Source: Polynucleobacter sphagniphilus
Lineage (GTDB): Bacteria > Pseudomonadota > Gammaproteobacteria > Burkholderiales > Burkholderiaceae
DNA: 64,000 bases
Reading direction: 5' to 3'
NCBI RefSeq assembly: GCF_001953355.1
Contig: NZ_MPIY01000003.1
Coordinates: 310,001-374,000 of the forward strand
Below are positions 26,093 through 36,247 of this stretch, piece after piece. Made by a program: the position numbers and the translations under genes. The notes beneath the pieces were generated by a model. The model searched no databases. It saw only the letters and a list, made by a program, of their open reading frames with translations, and was not told where the DNA came from. Position 1 is the first letter of the stretch; every line of letters begins with the position of its first letter.

Positions 26093-27016
26093 TTACTTGA
26101 CGTAGGTAAGCCATGACTTATATTTGTCATTCTTGCCATAGACTGCTGAAAAATAAGTTTCCTGAATTTTTGCAGTAATAGGACCCTTTTTGCCGTCTCC
26201 AATAGTGCGATCATCGAGCTCACGAATGGGTGTTACCTCGGCAGCGGTACCGGTAAAGAAAGCTTCATCAGCGGAATAAATCTCATCGCGTGTGAGGCGC
26301 TTCTCACGCAGCTCAAAGCCAAGATCTCTCACGATTTGAATAATCGAGTCACGGGTAATGCCATCCAAGCAAGAGGCTAGGTCAGGGGTATAGACAATGC
26401 CATCACGCACCATGAAAATATTTTCACCAGAACCTTCGGATACATAACCTTCGGTATCGAGCAATAACGCTTCATCGTAGCCATTGGCGGTCACTTCTTG
26501 GTTGGCCAAAATGGAGTTAATGTAATAGCCAGATGCCTTAGCGCGTACTAGTGATGAGTTAACAAAGTGACGAGTAAAAGACGAGGTTTTAACGCGAATA
26601 CCTTTATTCAGGCCATCTTCACCAAGGTAAGCGCCCCATTCCCAAGCGGCAATCGAAGTATGGATACTATTGCCTTTGGGGGAAATACCTAATTTTTGGG
26701 AGCCAATAAAGATAATGGGGCGGATATAGCAAGATTCCAGATTATTGCTATTAACAACATCAATAATGCCCTTGGTCACCTCTTCTTTGGAGAAGGGCAT
26801 CTGCATTTGGAAAATCTTTGTACCGTTAAATAAGCGCTTGACATGCTCTGGCAGGCGGAAAATGGCGGTTCCTTGGGGGGTTTTATAGGCCCGAATGCCC
26901 TCAAATACGCCCATTCCGTAGTGGAGACTGTGGGTTAGCACATGAATAGTGGCCTCACGCCAGGGAATCAGTTTCCCATCGGACCAAATAAAGCCATCGC
27001 GGTCAGACATCGACAT
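26093..27016 (-). CDS. ilvE: Branched-chain amino acid aminotransferase
   Basis: Fold-type IV PLP aminotransferase of 307 residues performing the last step of leucine, isoleucine and valine synthesis. The catalytic lysine is K160 in VRAKASGYY; the family signature LLLDTEGYVSEGSGENIFMV follows and the phosphate loop TGTAAEVTPI is near 257-266. AGAAGG precedes ATG 27016; ATG 27010 is an alternative two codons later. Divergent from the pgk cluster. Confidence 0.95.
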   Translation of the reverse strand: MSMSDRDGFIWSDGKLIPWREATIHVLTHSLHYGMGVFEGIRAYKTPQGTAIFRLPEHVKRLFNGTKIFQMQMPFSKEEVTKGIIDVVNSNNLESCYIRPIIFIGSQKLGISPKGNSIHTSIAAWEWGAYLGEDGLNKGIRVKTSSFTRHFVNSSLVRAKASGYYINSILANQEVTANGYDEALLLDTEGYVSEGSGENIFMVRDGIVYTPDLASCLDGITRDSIIQIVRDLGFELREKRLTRDEIYSADEAFFTGTAAEVTPIRELDDRTIGDGKKGPITAKIQETYFSAVYGKNDKYKSWLTYVK

Positions 27017-27207
27017 TTTCTTATACCTTCTGTATCTGATAAATCGGGTTAATTGGGGCGCGCTTAAGGGGCGGGGTTTAGCCCCTAGGCTCCAGATGCG
27101 TCTCAGTCTTTATTGTAGAACAGGCAGGGTAAGTCCTTTGGAGCTTGTTAGCCCGGGACGATTTAGAATGGAGTATTCCCTGTAACCCACCCCATATATC
27201 TATTTTC

Positions 27208-28419
27208 ATGCCGGAATCCTTATATAAAGTAAAACGCTTAAGCGAATTAGCCCAATCAGGCCTTTTAAAGGGAAAACGGGTCTTCATTCGCGCCGATCTG
27301 AATGTCCCGCAGGATGATTTGGGTAATATCACTGAAGATACCCGCATTCGGGCCTCCATGCCTGCGGTACAGATGTGTTTGGACGCCGGCGCAGCTGTTA
27401 TGGTTACTTCGCATCTGGGTCGTCCAACCGAGGGTGAATTCAAACCCGAAGATAGTTTGGCGCCAGTTGCCGACCGAATAGCTACTCTACTAAACCGTAA
27501 GGTTCCATTAATTAGTGACTGGGTAGAAGGTGATTTCGAGCTCAATCCTGGTGACCTAGTGCTGCTGGAGAATTGCCGCTTAAATGTAGGCGAGAAGAAA
27601 AACTCGGATGAGCTCTCTAAAAAAATAGCCGCCTTATGTGATGTCTACGTGAATGACGCTTTTGGAACCGCTCACCGTGCTGAAGCAACCACCAATGGCG
27701 TCGCTAAATATGCTCCAATCGCTTGTGCAGGACCCTTGATGGCAGCTGAGTTGGATGCTTTGAGTCGAGCACTAGCTAGCCCCAAACGTCCCTTGGTGGC
27801 GATTGTGGCGGGATCAAAAGTATCTTCTAAGCTAACTATCCTCAAGGCCTTGGCTGACAAAGTCGATGAGTTGATTGTGGGTGGTGGTATTGCTAATACC
27901 TTTATGTTGGCGAAGGGCTTGCCAATCGGCAAGTCATTGGCAGAGCCTGATTTAGTGAATGAGGCTAAAGAAATTATGGACATCATGGAAAAGCGCGGTG
28001 CGCATGTGCCTATTCCGGAAGATGTTGTAGTAGCTAATGAACTATCCCCACTGGCCCGTGCTAATCGCGTTGCTGCAGATCAAGTTGCCGACGATGACAT
28101 GATTTTGGATATTGGCCCAAAGACCGCAGCGCGTTTGTCCATCATGTTGGCCCATGCTGGCACGATTGTGTGGAATGGACCTCTGGGGGTATTTGAAATT
28201 GACCAATTTGGTGGCGGCACAAAGATGCTTGCGGCTGCAATTGCCCATTCCCCCGCATTTTCAATCGCTGGTGGTGGCGATACCCTGGCAGCCATTGCAA
28301 AATATGGTATTGCCAATCAAGTAGATTACATCTCCACTGGTGGTGGCGCTTTCTTGGAATTTTTGGAAGGTAAAACCTTACCCGCTTTTGCGGTACTTGC
28401 TGAAAGAGCAAAAGACTAA
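27208..28419 (+). CDS. pgk: Phosphoglycerate kinase
   Basis: Glycolytic/gluconeogenic enzyme (403 residues) that exchanges phosphate between 1,3-bisphosphoglycerate and ADP. The N-domain has [13 protein letters not shown] and TSHLGRP; the nucleotide domain has [12 protein letters not shown] and GGGDTLAAI. The open frame extends to 27145, but ATG 27208 gives the normal N-terminus. Pyruvate kinase follows after 2 nt, starting a compact seven-gene run. Confidence 0.97.
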   Translation: MPESLYKVKRLSELAQSGLLKGKRVFIRADLNVPQDDLGNITEDTRIRASMPAVQMCLDAGAAVMVTSHLGRPTEGEFKPEDSLAPVADRIATLLNRKVPLISDWVEGDFELNPGDLVLLENCRLNVGEKKNSDELSKKIAALCDVYVNDAFGTAHRAEATTNGVAKYAPIACAGPLMAAELDALSRALASPKRPLVAIVAGSKVSSKLTILKALADKVDELIVGGGIANTFMLAKGLPIGKSLAEPDLVNEAKEIMDIMEKRGAHVPIPEDVVVANELSPLARANRVAADQVADDDMILDIGPKTAARLSIMLAHAGTIVWNGPLGVFEIDQFGGGTKMLAAAIAHSPAFSIAGGGDTLAAIAKYGIANQVDYISTGGGAFLEFLEGKTLPAFAVLAERAKD

Positions 28420-28421
28420 AC

Positions 28422-29858
28422 ATGCTAAGAGCTACCAAAATCATTGCTACCTTAGGGCCTGCTTCTGAAAAGCCTGAAGTACTGCGCGAGATGATTCGTG
28501 CGGGAGTAGATGTGGTACGTATGAATTTCTCACACGGTACGGTAGCTGACCATCAAGCACGCCATGATTTGGTGCGGGCTATTTCGGCTGAAGTAGGCAA
28601 AGAGGTCGGCATTATGGCTGACCTGCAGGGACCCAAAATCCGCGTAGGTAAATTCGCTGATAACAAAATTGTTCTCAAAGAGGGTGAATCATTCATCTTG
28701 GATGTGCACTGTCAGCTTGGTGACCAATCTCGCGTGGGACTTGATTACAAAGAGTTGCCAGGCGATGTTCATCCAGGCGACCGCCTCTTGTTAAATGATG
28801 GCTTAGTGGTTTTGACTGTAGAGAAGGTGCTGGGTGGAGAAATCTTTACCCGGGTTGAACAAGGTGGCCCGCTTTCCAATAACAAAGGTATTAATCGTGC
28901 TGGTGGTGGTTTAACTGCGCCTGCATTAACGGAAAAAGATATTGCTGATCTCGATGCTGCGATTGCGATGGGTATTGATTTCTTGGCCATTAGTTTTCCA
29001 AAAGATGGTGCGGATATGGCTTATGCCCGCAAGCTGGCTGATGCGGCGAGTTCTAAGTATGGTGTCGGTAAGGTACGAACTATCGCTAAGGTGGAGCGTG
29101 CGGAAGCAATTGTGCCTGCAGCTTTAGAGAGCATCATTGCCGAGAGCGATGGCATTATGGTGGCTCGTGGAGATTTAGCAATTGAGGTTGGTAATGCGGC
29201 TGTACCGGCATTGCAAAAAAGGATGATTGCCTTAGCGCTCGAAGCCGATAAATTTACGATCACTGCCACCCAAATGATGGAGTCGATGATCAATGCGCCA
29301 GTGCCAACGCGCGCAGAGGTGAGCGATGTAGCCAATGCAGTATTGGATGGTACAGATGCTGTGATGCTATCTGCCGAGTCTGCTGCAGGTATGTATCCAG
29401 TGCAAACCATTAAAGCGATGGCAGAAATTTGTGTTGCGGCTGAACAATCAGATCGTGTTCAACTAGATACTGATTTCTTGGATCAAACCTTTACTCGTAT
29501 TGATCAAACCATTGCTTTGGGTGCTTTATTTACTGCACATCACTTAAATGCCACTGCCATTGCAGCACTCACAGATTCTGGTTCAACTCCTATTTGGATG
29601 AGTCGCCACAATATTCATTTACCAATCTTTGCTTTAACTTCGAAGATCTCTACCCAGCGTGCTCTGAGTACGTACCGCAATGTTTTTCCAATTGGCCTGA
29701 ATTACACCAAAGAACGAGATGCTGCCCTGCAAGAAGTGGAATATTGTTTGAAGGCTATGGGGGCAGTGAAATCGGGTGATGTAGTGGTTTTAACGAGCGG
29801 CGAACCAATGGGTGAGCCTGGTGGCACCAATACACTCAAAATTATTCATGTGAAGTAA
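28422..29858 (+). CDS. pyk: Pyruvate kinase
   Basis: Final glycolytic enzyme (478 residues), transferring phosphate from phosphoenolpyruvate to ADP. It shows RATKIIATLGPAS at the start, the signature KVERAEAIV (catalytic Lys), IMVARGDLAIE and TQMMESMINAPVPTRAE. Full length. Located 2 nt after pgk and 52 nt before fba, implying coordinated expression. Confidence 0.97.
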   Translation: MLRATKIIATLGPASEKPEVLREMIRAGVDVVRMNFSHGTVADHQARHDLVRAISAEVGKEVGIMADLQGPKIRVGKFADNKIVLKEGESFILDVHCQLGDQSRVGLDYKELPGDVHPGDRLLLNDGLVVLTVEKVLGGEIFTRVEQGGPLSNNKGINRAGGGLTAPALTEKDIADLDAAIAMGIDFLAISFPKDGADMAYARKLADAASSKYGVGKVRTIAKVERAEAIVPAALESIIAESDGIMVARGDLAIEVGNAAVPALQKRMIALALEADKFTITATQMMESMINAPVPTRAEVSDVANAVLDGTDAVMLSAESAAGMYPVQTIKAMAEICVAAEQSDRVQLDTDFLDQTFTRIDQTIALGALFTAHHLNATAIAALTDSGSTPIWMSRHNIHLPIFALTSKISTQRALSTYRNVFPIGLNYTKERDAALQEVEYCLKAMGAVKSGDVVVLTSGEPMGEPGGTNTLKIIHVK

Positions 29859-29910
29859 GTTTTATTTCCATTTCAACTTTTATTTATTAACCTAGAATTA
29901 AGAGAACAAC

Positions 29911-30975
29911 ATGGCATTAGTTTCCCTAAGACAGCTTTTAGATCACGCCGCAGAAAACGGTTACGGCTTACCCGCTTTTAACGTCAATAACTTGGAGCAA
30001 GTTACTGCAATTATGGAAGCTGCCAATGAGGTTGATTCCCCGGTGATTATGCAAGCCTCAGCGGGTGCACGTAAGTACGCCGGCGAAGCATTTTTACGTC
30101 ATTTGATTTCTGCTGCGGTAGAGGCCTATCCTCATATTCCAGTAGTCATGCACCAAGACCATGGTCAAAGCCCAGCTGTTTGTATGGCTGCTATTAAGAG
30201 TGGCTTTACTAGTGTGATGATGGATGGCTCATTAGAAGCCGATGGGAAATCGGTTGCTAGTTATGAATACAACGTCGATGTATCCAAAGAGGTAGTCAAG
30301 TTTTCCCACTCTATTGGAGTTACTGTTGAGGCAGAGTTGGGTGTGCTGGGCTCTTTGGAAACAATGCAAGGCGATAAAGAGGATGGTCATGGTGCCGACG
30401 GCAAGATGACACGGGAACAATTGCTCACTGACGTTGAGCAAGCTGCAGATTTTGTTAAAGCGACTCAATGTGACGCCTTAGCCATTGCAATTGGTACTAG
30501 CCATGGCGCATATAAGTTCACCAAAAAGCCAACAGGCGATATTTTGGCAATTGATCGTATTAAAGAAATCCACGCACGTATTCCAAATACCCATTTGGTG
30601 ATGCATGGTTCATCGAGCGTGCCACAAGAATTGCTTGCTGAAATTCGTGAATTTGGCGGCGACATGAAAGAGACCTACGGTGTGCCTGTTGAAGAAATTC
30701 AAGAAGGCATCAAGAACGGCGTTCGTAAAATTAATATTGATACCGATATTCGTTTGGCAATGACTGGCGCAATTCGTCGATATCTTTTTGAGAACCCCAG
30801 CAAGTTTGATCCACGTGATTATTTGAAGCCAGCTCGTGAAGCAGCCAAGCAAGTCTGCATCGCCCGCTTTGTTGCATTTGGTTCTGCTGGTCAAGCATCC
30901 AAAATTAAACCAATTTCTTTAGAGAAAATGGCTGAACTATATAAGAGCGGTAAATTAGCTCAGATTGTGAAGTGA
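29911..30975 (+). CDS. fba: Fructose-bisphosphate aldolase, class II
   Basis: Zinc-dependent aldolase of 354 residues, cleaving or forming fructose 1,6-bisphosphate. Metal ligands are in [10 protein letters not shown] and the H-rich segments AIGTSHGAY and LVMHGSSSV; the phosphate-binding end carries [17 protein letters not shown] lies upstream of ATG. purC begins 7 nt downstream. Confidence 0.96.
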   Translation: MALVSLRQLLDHAAENGYGLPAFNVNNLEQVTAIMEAANEVDSPVIMQASAGARKYAGEAFLRHLISAAVEAYPHIPVVMHQDHGQSPAVCMAAIKSGFTSVMMDGSLEADGKSVASYEYNVDVSKEVVKFSHSIGVTVEAELGVLGSLETMQGDKEDGHGADGKMTREQLLTDVEQAADFVKATQCDALAIAIGTSHGAYKFTKKPTGDILAIDRIKEIHARIPNTHLVMHGSSSVPQELLAEIREFGGDMKETYGVPVEEIQEGIKNGVRKINIDTDIRLAMTGAIRRYLFENPSKFDPRDYLKPAREAAKQVCIARFVAFGSAGQASKIKPISLEKMAELYKSGKLAQIVK

Positions 30976-30982
30976 GTTAAAA

Positions 30983-31879
30983 ATGCCCGCTTTGTATGCT
31001 ACGAGTATTCAGTCACTGCCTTTGCTATCCAAAGGGAAGGTGCGTGATGTTTACGCCCTAGGTGATGACAAATTATTGATGATTACTACTGATCGTCTAT
31101 CCGCTTTTGATGTTGTGATGGGCCAGCCTATTCCAGAGAAGGGTGTAGTGCTCAATCAAATGGCCAATTTTTGGTTTGATAAATTGGCCTCTGTCATTCC
31201 GAATCACCTCACTGGTATTGATCCTGCTAGCGTCGTTACTGCTGATGAAGTTCCTCAGGTGCAGGGTCGCGCGGTTGTTGCGAAACGTCTTAAGCCCATT
31301 CTAGTTGAGGCGGTTGTGCGCGGATACTTGGCTGGTAGCGGTTGGAAAGATTACAAAGAGACTGGCAAGGTCTGCGGCATTGCATTGCCCGATGGTTTGG
31401 AGAATGCACAAAAATTACCAGAGCCTATTTTTACTCCAGCTGCCAAAGCAGATGTGGGTGAGCATGATGAAAATATCTCTTTTGAGAAAGTGATTGAGCT
31501 CATTGGTGAAAAATTAGCCAATCAAATTCGTGAAGTGAGTATTCGTTTATACAAAGAGGCTTCTGAGTACGCCGCTACCCGCGGCATCATTATTGCTGAT
31601 ACGAAGTTTGAATTTGGCTTGGATGATCAGGGTCAGTTGGTCTTGATGGATGAGATCCTGACGGCGGATTCTTCACGTTTTTGGCCTGCGGAGACCTATT
31701 ACGTAGGTTCAAACCCACCTTCTTACGATAAGCAATTTGTGCGCGATTGGCTTGAAACAGCTATGGTAGGTGGCAAATTGTGGCCTAAAACAGCCCCCGC
31801 CCCAGAATTACCTAGCGAAGTGATCGAAAAGACGGCAGAGAAGTATCGCGAAGCCTTAACAAGGCTAACCAAGTCCTAA
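30983..31879 (+). CDS. purC: Phosphoribosylaminoimidazole-succinocarboxamide synthase
   Basis: SAICAR synthetase (298 residues), joining aspartate to CAIR in purine synthesis with ATP. Recognisable features are [24 protein letters not shown] at the ATP site, [17 protein letters not shown] and the C-terminal [18 protein letters not shown]. It directly follows fba (7 nt). The product passes to adenylosuccinate lyase encoded at 48056. Confidence 0.97.
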   Translation: MPALYATSIQSLPLLSKGKVRDVYALGDDKLLMITTDRLSAFDVVMGQPIPEKGVVLNQMANFWFDKLASVIPNHLTGIDPASVVTADEVPQVQGRAVVAKRLKPILVEAVVRGYLAGSGWKDYKETGKVCGIALPDGLENAQKLPEPIFTPAAKADVGEHDENISFEKVIELIGEKLANQIREVSIRLYKEASEYAATRGIIIADTKFEFGLDDQGQLVLMDEILTADSSRFWPAETYYVGSNPPSYDKQFVRDWLETAMVGGKLWPKTAPAPELPSEVIEKTAEKYREALTRLTKS

Positions 31880-31948
31880 TTCCTGGAGTACTCAAAAGGC
31901 TGGGATAATAGGGGCTTATTGAGGAATTAAGGGTTTTTGGAGAGGCGC

Positions 31949-32443
31949 ATGAGCAAGAAGCCATTAGTAGGAATAGTCATGGGTTCCAATTCAGATTGGG
32001 ACACCATGCAACACGCAGCCCAAATGCTAGAGCAGTTTGGCGTGGCTCATGAGGCCAAAGTGGTGTCTGCACACCGCATGCCTGATGATATGTTCCAGTA
32101 TGCAGAGCAAGCCCAAAGTAATGGCCTACAAGCCATTATTGCTGGAGCAGGCGGTGCAGCTCATTTGCCTGGTATGTTGGCAGCCAAAACCACCGTGCCG
32201 GTTTACGGAGTACCAGTGGCTAGTAAGTATTTACGCGGTGAAGACTCCTTACTCTCCATCGTGCAAATGCCCAAAGGCATTCCAGTGGCTACCTTTGCCA
32301 TTGGTGAGGCCGGCGCTGCCAATGCTGCCTTGCATGTCGTTGCTAACTTGGCTTTGCATGATGCTGATTTAGCAAAGCGCTTAGAGGATTTCCGTGCCAA
32401 GCAGTCAGATGCTTCACGCTCCATGAATTTGCCGGGATATTAA
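31949..32443 (+). CDS. purE: N5-carboxyaminoimidazole ribonucleotide mutase
   Basis: Class I PurE (164 residues), moving the carboxylate of N5-CAIR to give CAIR. Conserved motifs: [36 protein letters not shown] and [22 protein letters not shown]. The start is ATG 31949 behind GGAGAGG; an upstream TTG at 31937 is unlikely. purK follows by 4 nt. Confidence 0.96.
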   Translation: MSKKPLVGIVMGSNSDWDTMQHAAQMLEQFGVAHEAKVVSAHRMPDDMFQYAEQAQSNGLQAIIAGAGGAAHLPGMLAAKTTVPVYGVPVASKYLRGEDSLLSIVQMPKGIPVATFAIGEAGAANAALHVVANLALHDADLAKRLEDFRAKQSDASRSMNLPGY

Positions 32444-32447
32444 ATAG

Positions 32448-33632
32448 ATGTCAGATCGTATGGAACCCATTTTGCCGGGTTCGTATTTAGGAATTTTAGG
32501 TGGCGGTCAGTTGGGTCGGATGTTCACCCAAGCTGCTCAAGCAATGGGCTACAAAGTCTGCGTATTAGATCCAGGTGCGGATAGTCCTGCCGGATCAATT
32601 GCTGAAAAATATATTCAAGCAAACTATACAGATAAGGCTGCTCTTCAAGAGATGGCATCTATTTGCCAATCCGTCAGCACCGAATTTGAAAATGTTCCCG
32701 CACAAGCGCTCGATGAACTTGAAGCTCTGGGTGTATTTGTAGCACCGCGCAGCAGCTGCGTATCCTTGGCACAAAACCGGGTCGCTGAAAAGAAATTCTT
32801 GGCCACCTGGAAAGCTGAAACGAATATTGGCCCAGTGCCATATTTTGTGATTGAGCATGATGCTGATATTGCCAATGCGCCAGCAGATCTTTTCCCTGCC
32901 ATTCTGAAGACTGCCCGTATGGGGTATGACGGTAAAGGCCAAGTCACAGTACATGCAGCTCAAGAGTTAACCTTGGCTTGGAATGAATTGGGTCGAGTGC
33001 CTTGCGTTCTTGAAAAGCGCATGGAATTGGATTTTGAAGTATCCGCCTTAGTAGTGCGTGGCTATGACGATGCAGTGGTGGCCTACCCTGTTTCTCAGAA
33101 TATTCATCGCGATGGCATTTTGCATACTTCAACAGTACCAGCACCCTCACTTAAGCCACAGCAAGAGAAAAAAATCATTGATGCTGCTAAGGCATTGATT
33201 CGCAAGATTGATTACGTCGGCGTGTTGTGCGTTGAGTTCTTTGTTTTAAAAGGTGGCGATATCGTGGCTAATGAAATTGCCCCGCGTCCGCATAACTCTG
33301 GCCACTACACCATGAATGCTTGTGTCACTAGTCAGTTTGAGCAACAAGTTCGAGCAATGGCTCGTTTACCTCTAGGTGATACGCGTTTATTGTCATCCGT
33401 TTCGATGCTCAATCTATTGGGCGATCTCTGGTTTGAAGGTAGTGAGGATAGGCCTATTGAACCGGCGTGGAATAAAGTCCTTGCCCATCCAGATGCCAAG
33501 TTGCATCTCTATGGCAAATCCGAGCCACGTATGGGAAGAAAAATGGGCCACATCAATTGCTTGGGTGAGTCGCTTAATCAGGCCCGCCAGAGCTGTGCCG
33601 CAGTTGCTGGCGAATTAGGAATTGAGCTCTAA
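32448..33632 (+). CDS. purK: N5-carboxyaminoimidazole ribonucleotide synthase
   Basis: ATP-grasp enzyme of 394 residues that carboxylates AIR with bicarbonate and ATP to N5-CAIR, the substrate of PurE. The N-terminal GILGGGQLGRM loop and the ATP-grasp elements (ILKTARMGYDGKGQ, VLCVEFFVLKGG, NEIAPRPHNSGHYT) are clear. Tightly spaced between purE and sua5 (4 nt each side). Confidence 0.97.
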   Translation: MSDRMEPILPGSYLGILGGGQLGRMFTQAAQAMGYKVCVLDPGADSPAGSIAEKYIQANYTDKAALQEMASICQSVSTEFENVPAQALDELEALGVFVAPRSSCVSLAQNRVAEKKFLATWKAETNIGPVPYFVIEHDADIANAPADLFPAILKTARMGYDGKGQVTVHAAQELTLAWNELGRVPCVLEKRMELDFEVSALVVRGYDDAVVAYPVSQNIHRDGILHTSTVPAPSLKPQQEKKIIDAAKALIRKIDYVGVLCVEFFVLKGGDIVANEIAPRPHNSGHYTMNACVTSQFEQQVRAMARLPLGDTRLLSSVSMLNLLGDLWFEGSEDRPIEPAWNKVLAHPDAKLHLYGKSEPRMGRKMGHINCLGESLNQARQSCAAVAGELGIEL

Positions 33633-33636
33633 TTAA

Positions 33637-34731
33637 ATGCCCACGGCACCACAAACAGCAGCAGTCATTGATGAAGCGGTGCAAACCTTGCGCCATGGTG
33701 GACTAGTCGCTTTTCCTACGGAAACAGTTTACGGCTTAGGTGCAGATGCGCACAATCCAGAAGCGATTAAGAGGATATTTGCCGCCAAAGGAAGACCTTC
33801 TAACCATCCTTTAATTGTTCATTTAGCTGCTCCGGAAAAGTTCGACGTGGCGCAAGTAGATTGGGCTGCGCTAGTGAGTCCATGGGTACGCGATTTATCT
33901 GAAGAGGCGCTGCAATTAATTAGTACTTATTGGCCCGGACCATTAACACTGGTCTTCAAAAAAGATAAACGTGTTTTATATGAATTAACGGGCGGCCAGG
34001 ACACGGTGGCGATTAGGGCTCCTGCCCATCCTGTAGCGCAAGCGCTATTACGTCAATTTAAGGGTGGGGTGGTTGCTCCCTCAGCCAATCGATTTGGAAA
34101 AGTATCGCCCACCAGCGCTGCAGATGTTCGTAGTGAGTTCGAGGGCATGGTAGATCTGATGATTTTGGATGGTGGCGACTGTGATGTTGGCATTGAGTCC
34201 ACCATCATTGATCTTTCTTCGGGTGAACATCCTGTTTTGCTCAGACCAGGTGTCATTACTCCACAAGCTATCTTTGAAAAGACAGGTATTCGGGTTTATA
34301 AACCTGGCGAGCTGGTTAAAGAAGATGAGACGGTCCAAGATAATGCATTGCCAAGAGTATCAGGCAGCTTGCGAGCCCACTATGCACCAAGTACACCCTT
34401 ACGCATGTATGGCCCGGGGCGGGTGCTCGATGCTTTGAGCGAATTTACCGACACCAAATCAAGAGTGGCTGTAGCTGTTTGGGATTCTGAATCTTCGCTA
34501 AGTGAGGATGGTCATCCTTCGGTGAATTTTGAAGAAATTTTGGTGCCAAGCGATAGTGCAGCCTTTGCAAGCAAACTCTATCGAACATTACGTGATTTAG
34601 ATGCCCAGGGATGGGACCTCATTTTGTTTCCTGAGCCACCTGCTGGTCAAGATTGGGATGGTGTTCGTGATCGACTTCAACGTGCCTGTTTTGGTTCGGG
34701 TCCATCTTCCATGAGCCACGTCAGTAATTGA
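33637..34731 (+). CDS. L-threonylcarbamoyladenylate synthase, Sua5 type
   Basis: Makes threonylcarbamoyl-adenylate from threonine, bicarbonate and ATP for the t6A37 modification of ANN-decoding tRNAs. The 364-residue length and the C-terminal Sua5 domain after about residue 230 (joined by the SGSLRAHYAPSTPLRMYGP linker) make it the long Sua5 form rather than short TsaC. The YrdC core shows VAFPTETVYGLGADA, AAKGRPSNHPLIVH and VVAPSANRFGKVSPTSA. Last gene of the pgk-to-sua5 run; its 3' end overlaps dacB on the other strand by 55 nt. Confidence 0.93.
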   Translation: MPTAPQTAAVIDEAVQTLRHGGLVAFPTETVYGLGADAHNPEAIKRIFAAKGRPSNHPLIVHLAAPEKFDVAQVDWAALVSPWVRDLSEEALQLISTYWPGPLTLVFKKDKRVLYELTGGQDTVAIRAPAHPVAQALLRQFKGGVVAPSANRFGKVSPTSAADVRSEFEGMVDLMILDGGDCDVGIESTIIDLSSGEHPVLLRPGVITPQAIFEKTGIRVYKPGELVKEDETVQDNALPRVSGSLRAHYAPSTPLRMYGPGRVLDALSEFTDTKSRVAVAVWDSESSLSEDGHPSVNFEEILVPSDSAAFASKLYRTLRDLDAQGWDLILFPEPPAGQDWDGVRDRLQRACFGSGPSSMSHVSN

Positions 34732-36218
34732 TCATGTGCCTCTATGCCTTTCCAGGCATTAGGATGATTAATGAATGATGTAACAAGGTACATCTTTCCA
34801 GACTTACTCGTGACATAACCTGAGATTGCCCTAACATCAGCAAGTGATCCGGTTTTAATATGCGCTTCCGGCTTTTTCTTGAGGTATAAAAATTTACGCA
34901 ACTGCATCATGAGACGATTTTTCATCGTCCCATCTACCCCAGCGAGAGGCAGGCTGTTATAGAAAGTCTCAGCAACGGGAAGATTGCGTGCTGTGAGTAA
35001 TAACTGATTCATGTGCGCCGCTGAAATGACTTCATTGCGAGACAAGCCCGAACCGTTTTCGATGATGAGTTCCGGAAAAGACAGACCTACTTTTTTGAGC
35101 CAACTTTGTATGACAATTTCACCATTCTCAGTGGTTGCAGGTTTGCCCATCTTCTCTAAGGCCAAGGTCAACATCAACTGACGGGCCATGACGTTATTGG
35201 AATATTTATTGATGTCCTGCACATCGTCCGACAGTACACTCCCTTCAAATTGCAGGAGTGGTCTTGCTGTAATGGGGACGGTGCCACTTTTGCCGCTGGG
35301 TTGCTGCACCCAAGTACCACCCGCTAGTTCCCAGGCAGCAGCAAAGCCCTGCGTTAAAAATGTATTAGCATCAATAGCAACTACGTTATAGATTGCACTA
35401 CTGCAGTTCGATGGAAATGCCCCCGAGAATCTAGCAGTCATGGCTTGGGTGCTGTTAGGTGCTTCTGGCGTTAACTCAAAATGAATATCTTTTTTCCAGT
35501 TATCGCAAGCTTTATTAGTCAGGCGTAATTGGTTTTGAATTTTGAGCTGCGCTAAAGCTGGTGTGTAGTTGATGTCAATAAAGTCAGCAGTTGATGATTT
35601 ACCCAATTGAAATGAGAGCGTCCTAAAGGCATAGAGTAGGGGATCTGGAGTCACGTTATAGGCGCGCAATGATTCACCATCAATCGTGCCTGCTTCCATC
35701 ACGCTTTGTGCGTATGCACTTCTATCGAATGCTAAATTGCCATCGATTTTTTGGATTCCTAAATCTTGAAGATTTTTCATCATACGGGCGAGTTCTTCGG
35801 GAACTAGTTTTGGATCGCCCGTACCCTGTAAGTAAAGATTACCTTTCAGTGTGCCTTGGCTAATTTGCCCATCAGTAAATACATTTGTACGCCAACGGTA
35901 CTGTGGTCCTAAGAGATCTAAGCCTGATAAGGTGGTCAGAATCTTCATAGTGGAGGCTGGATTCATGGCTTGGCTTGCGCGCCAGTCCAGCATTGTTTTA
36001 GAGCCAAGCTTGCCCGGGTGACTGGACTCTACCTCCATGACAGAAATGCTAATGGCATCCTTAGGAATTTGATTCTTTTCTAAGCTGGCTGCAACATTTT
36101 TAGGAATGTATTGCAAAGCCGTGTCTTGTGAAACCAGCTCAGGGCCCGCTCCATAAGCAAGAGAGCTAAAAGCCAGCCAAAGAACAGTTAGAAAAAAATG
36201 GGATTTAAAGATTTCCAT
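34677..36218 (-). CDS. dacB: D-alanyl-D-alanine carboxypeptidase/endopeptidase (PBP4, S13 family)
   Basis: Periplasmic penicillin-binding protein of 513 residues trimming peptidoglycan peptides. It has a signal peptide (to about residue 23), the catalytic S89-x-x-K92 (STMK), the SxN motif within KYSNNVMARQL and the KTG motif in HIKTGSLADVRAISGY. The long insert between the first and second motifs is typical of S13 enzymes. Convergent with sua5 and overlapping its last 55 nt; follows the sensor kinase gene by 29 nt on the same strand. Confidence 0.94.
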   Translation of the reverse strand: MEIFKSHFFLTVLWLAFSSLAYGAGPELVSQDTALQYIPKNVAASLEKNQIPKDAISISVMEVESSHPGKLGSKTMLDWRASQAMNPASTMKILTTLSGLDLLGPQYRWRTNVFTDGQISQGTLKGNLYLQGTGDPKLVPEELARMMKNLQDLGIQKIDGNLAFDRSAYAQSVMEAGTIDGESLRAYNVTPDPLLYAFRTLSFQLGKSSTADFIDINYTPALAQLKIQNQLRLTNKACDNWKKDIHFELTPEAPNSTQAMTARFSGAFPSNCSSAIYNVVAIDANTFLTQGFAAAWELAGGTWVQQPSGKSGTVPITARPLLQFEGSVLSDDVQDINKYSNNVMARQLMLTLALEKMGKPATTENGEIVIQSWLKKVGLSFPELIIENGSGLSRNEVISAAHMNQLLLTARNLPVAETFYNSLPLAGVDGTMKNRLMMQLRKFLYLKKKPEAHIKTGSLADVRAISGYVTSKSGKMYLVTSFINHPNAWKGIEAHDQLLTWLMEDGPEPKQAR

Positions 36219-36247
36219 AAGTCATAGGATAAACCCCTGGCATGAGT

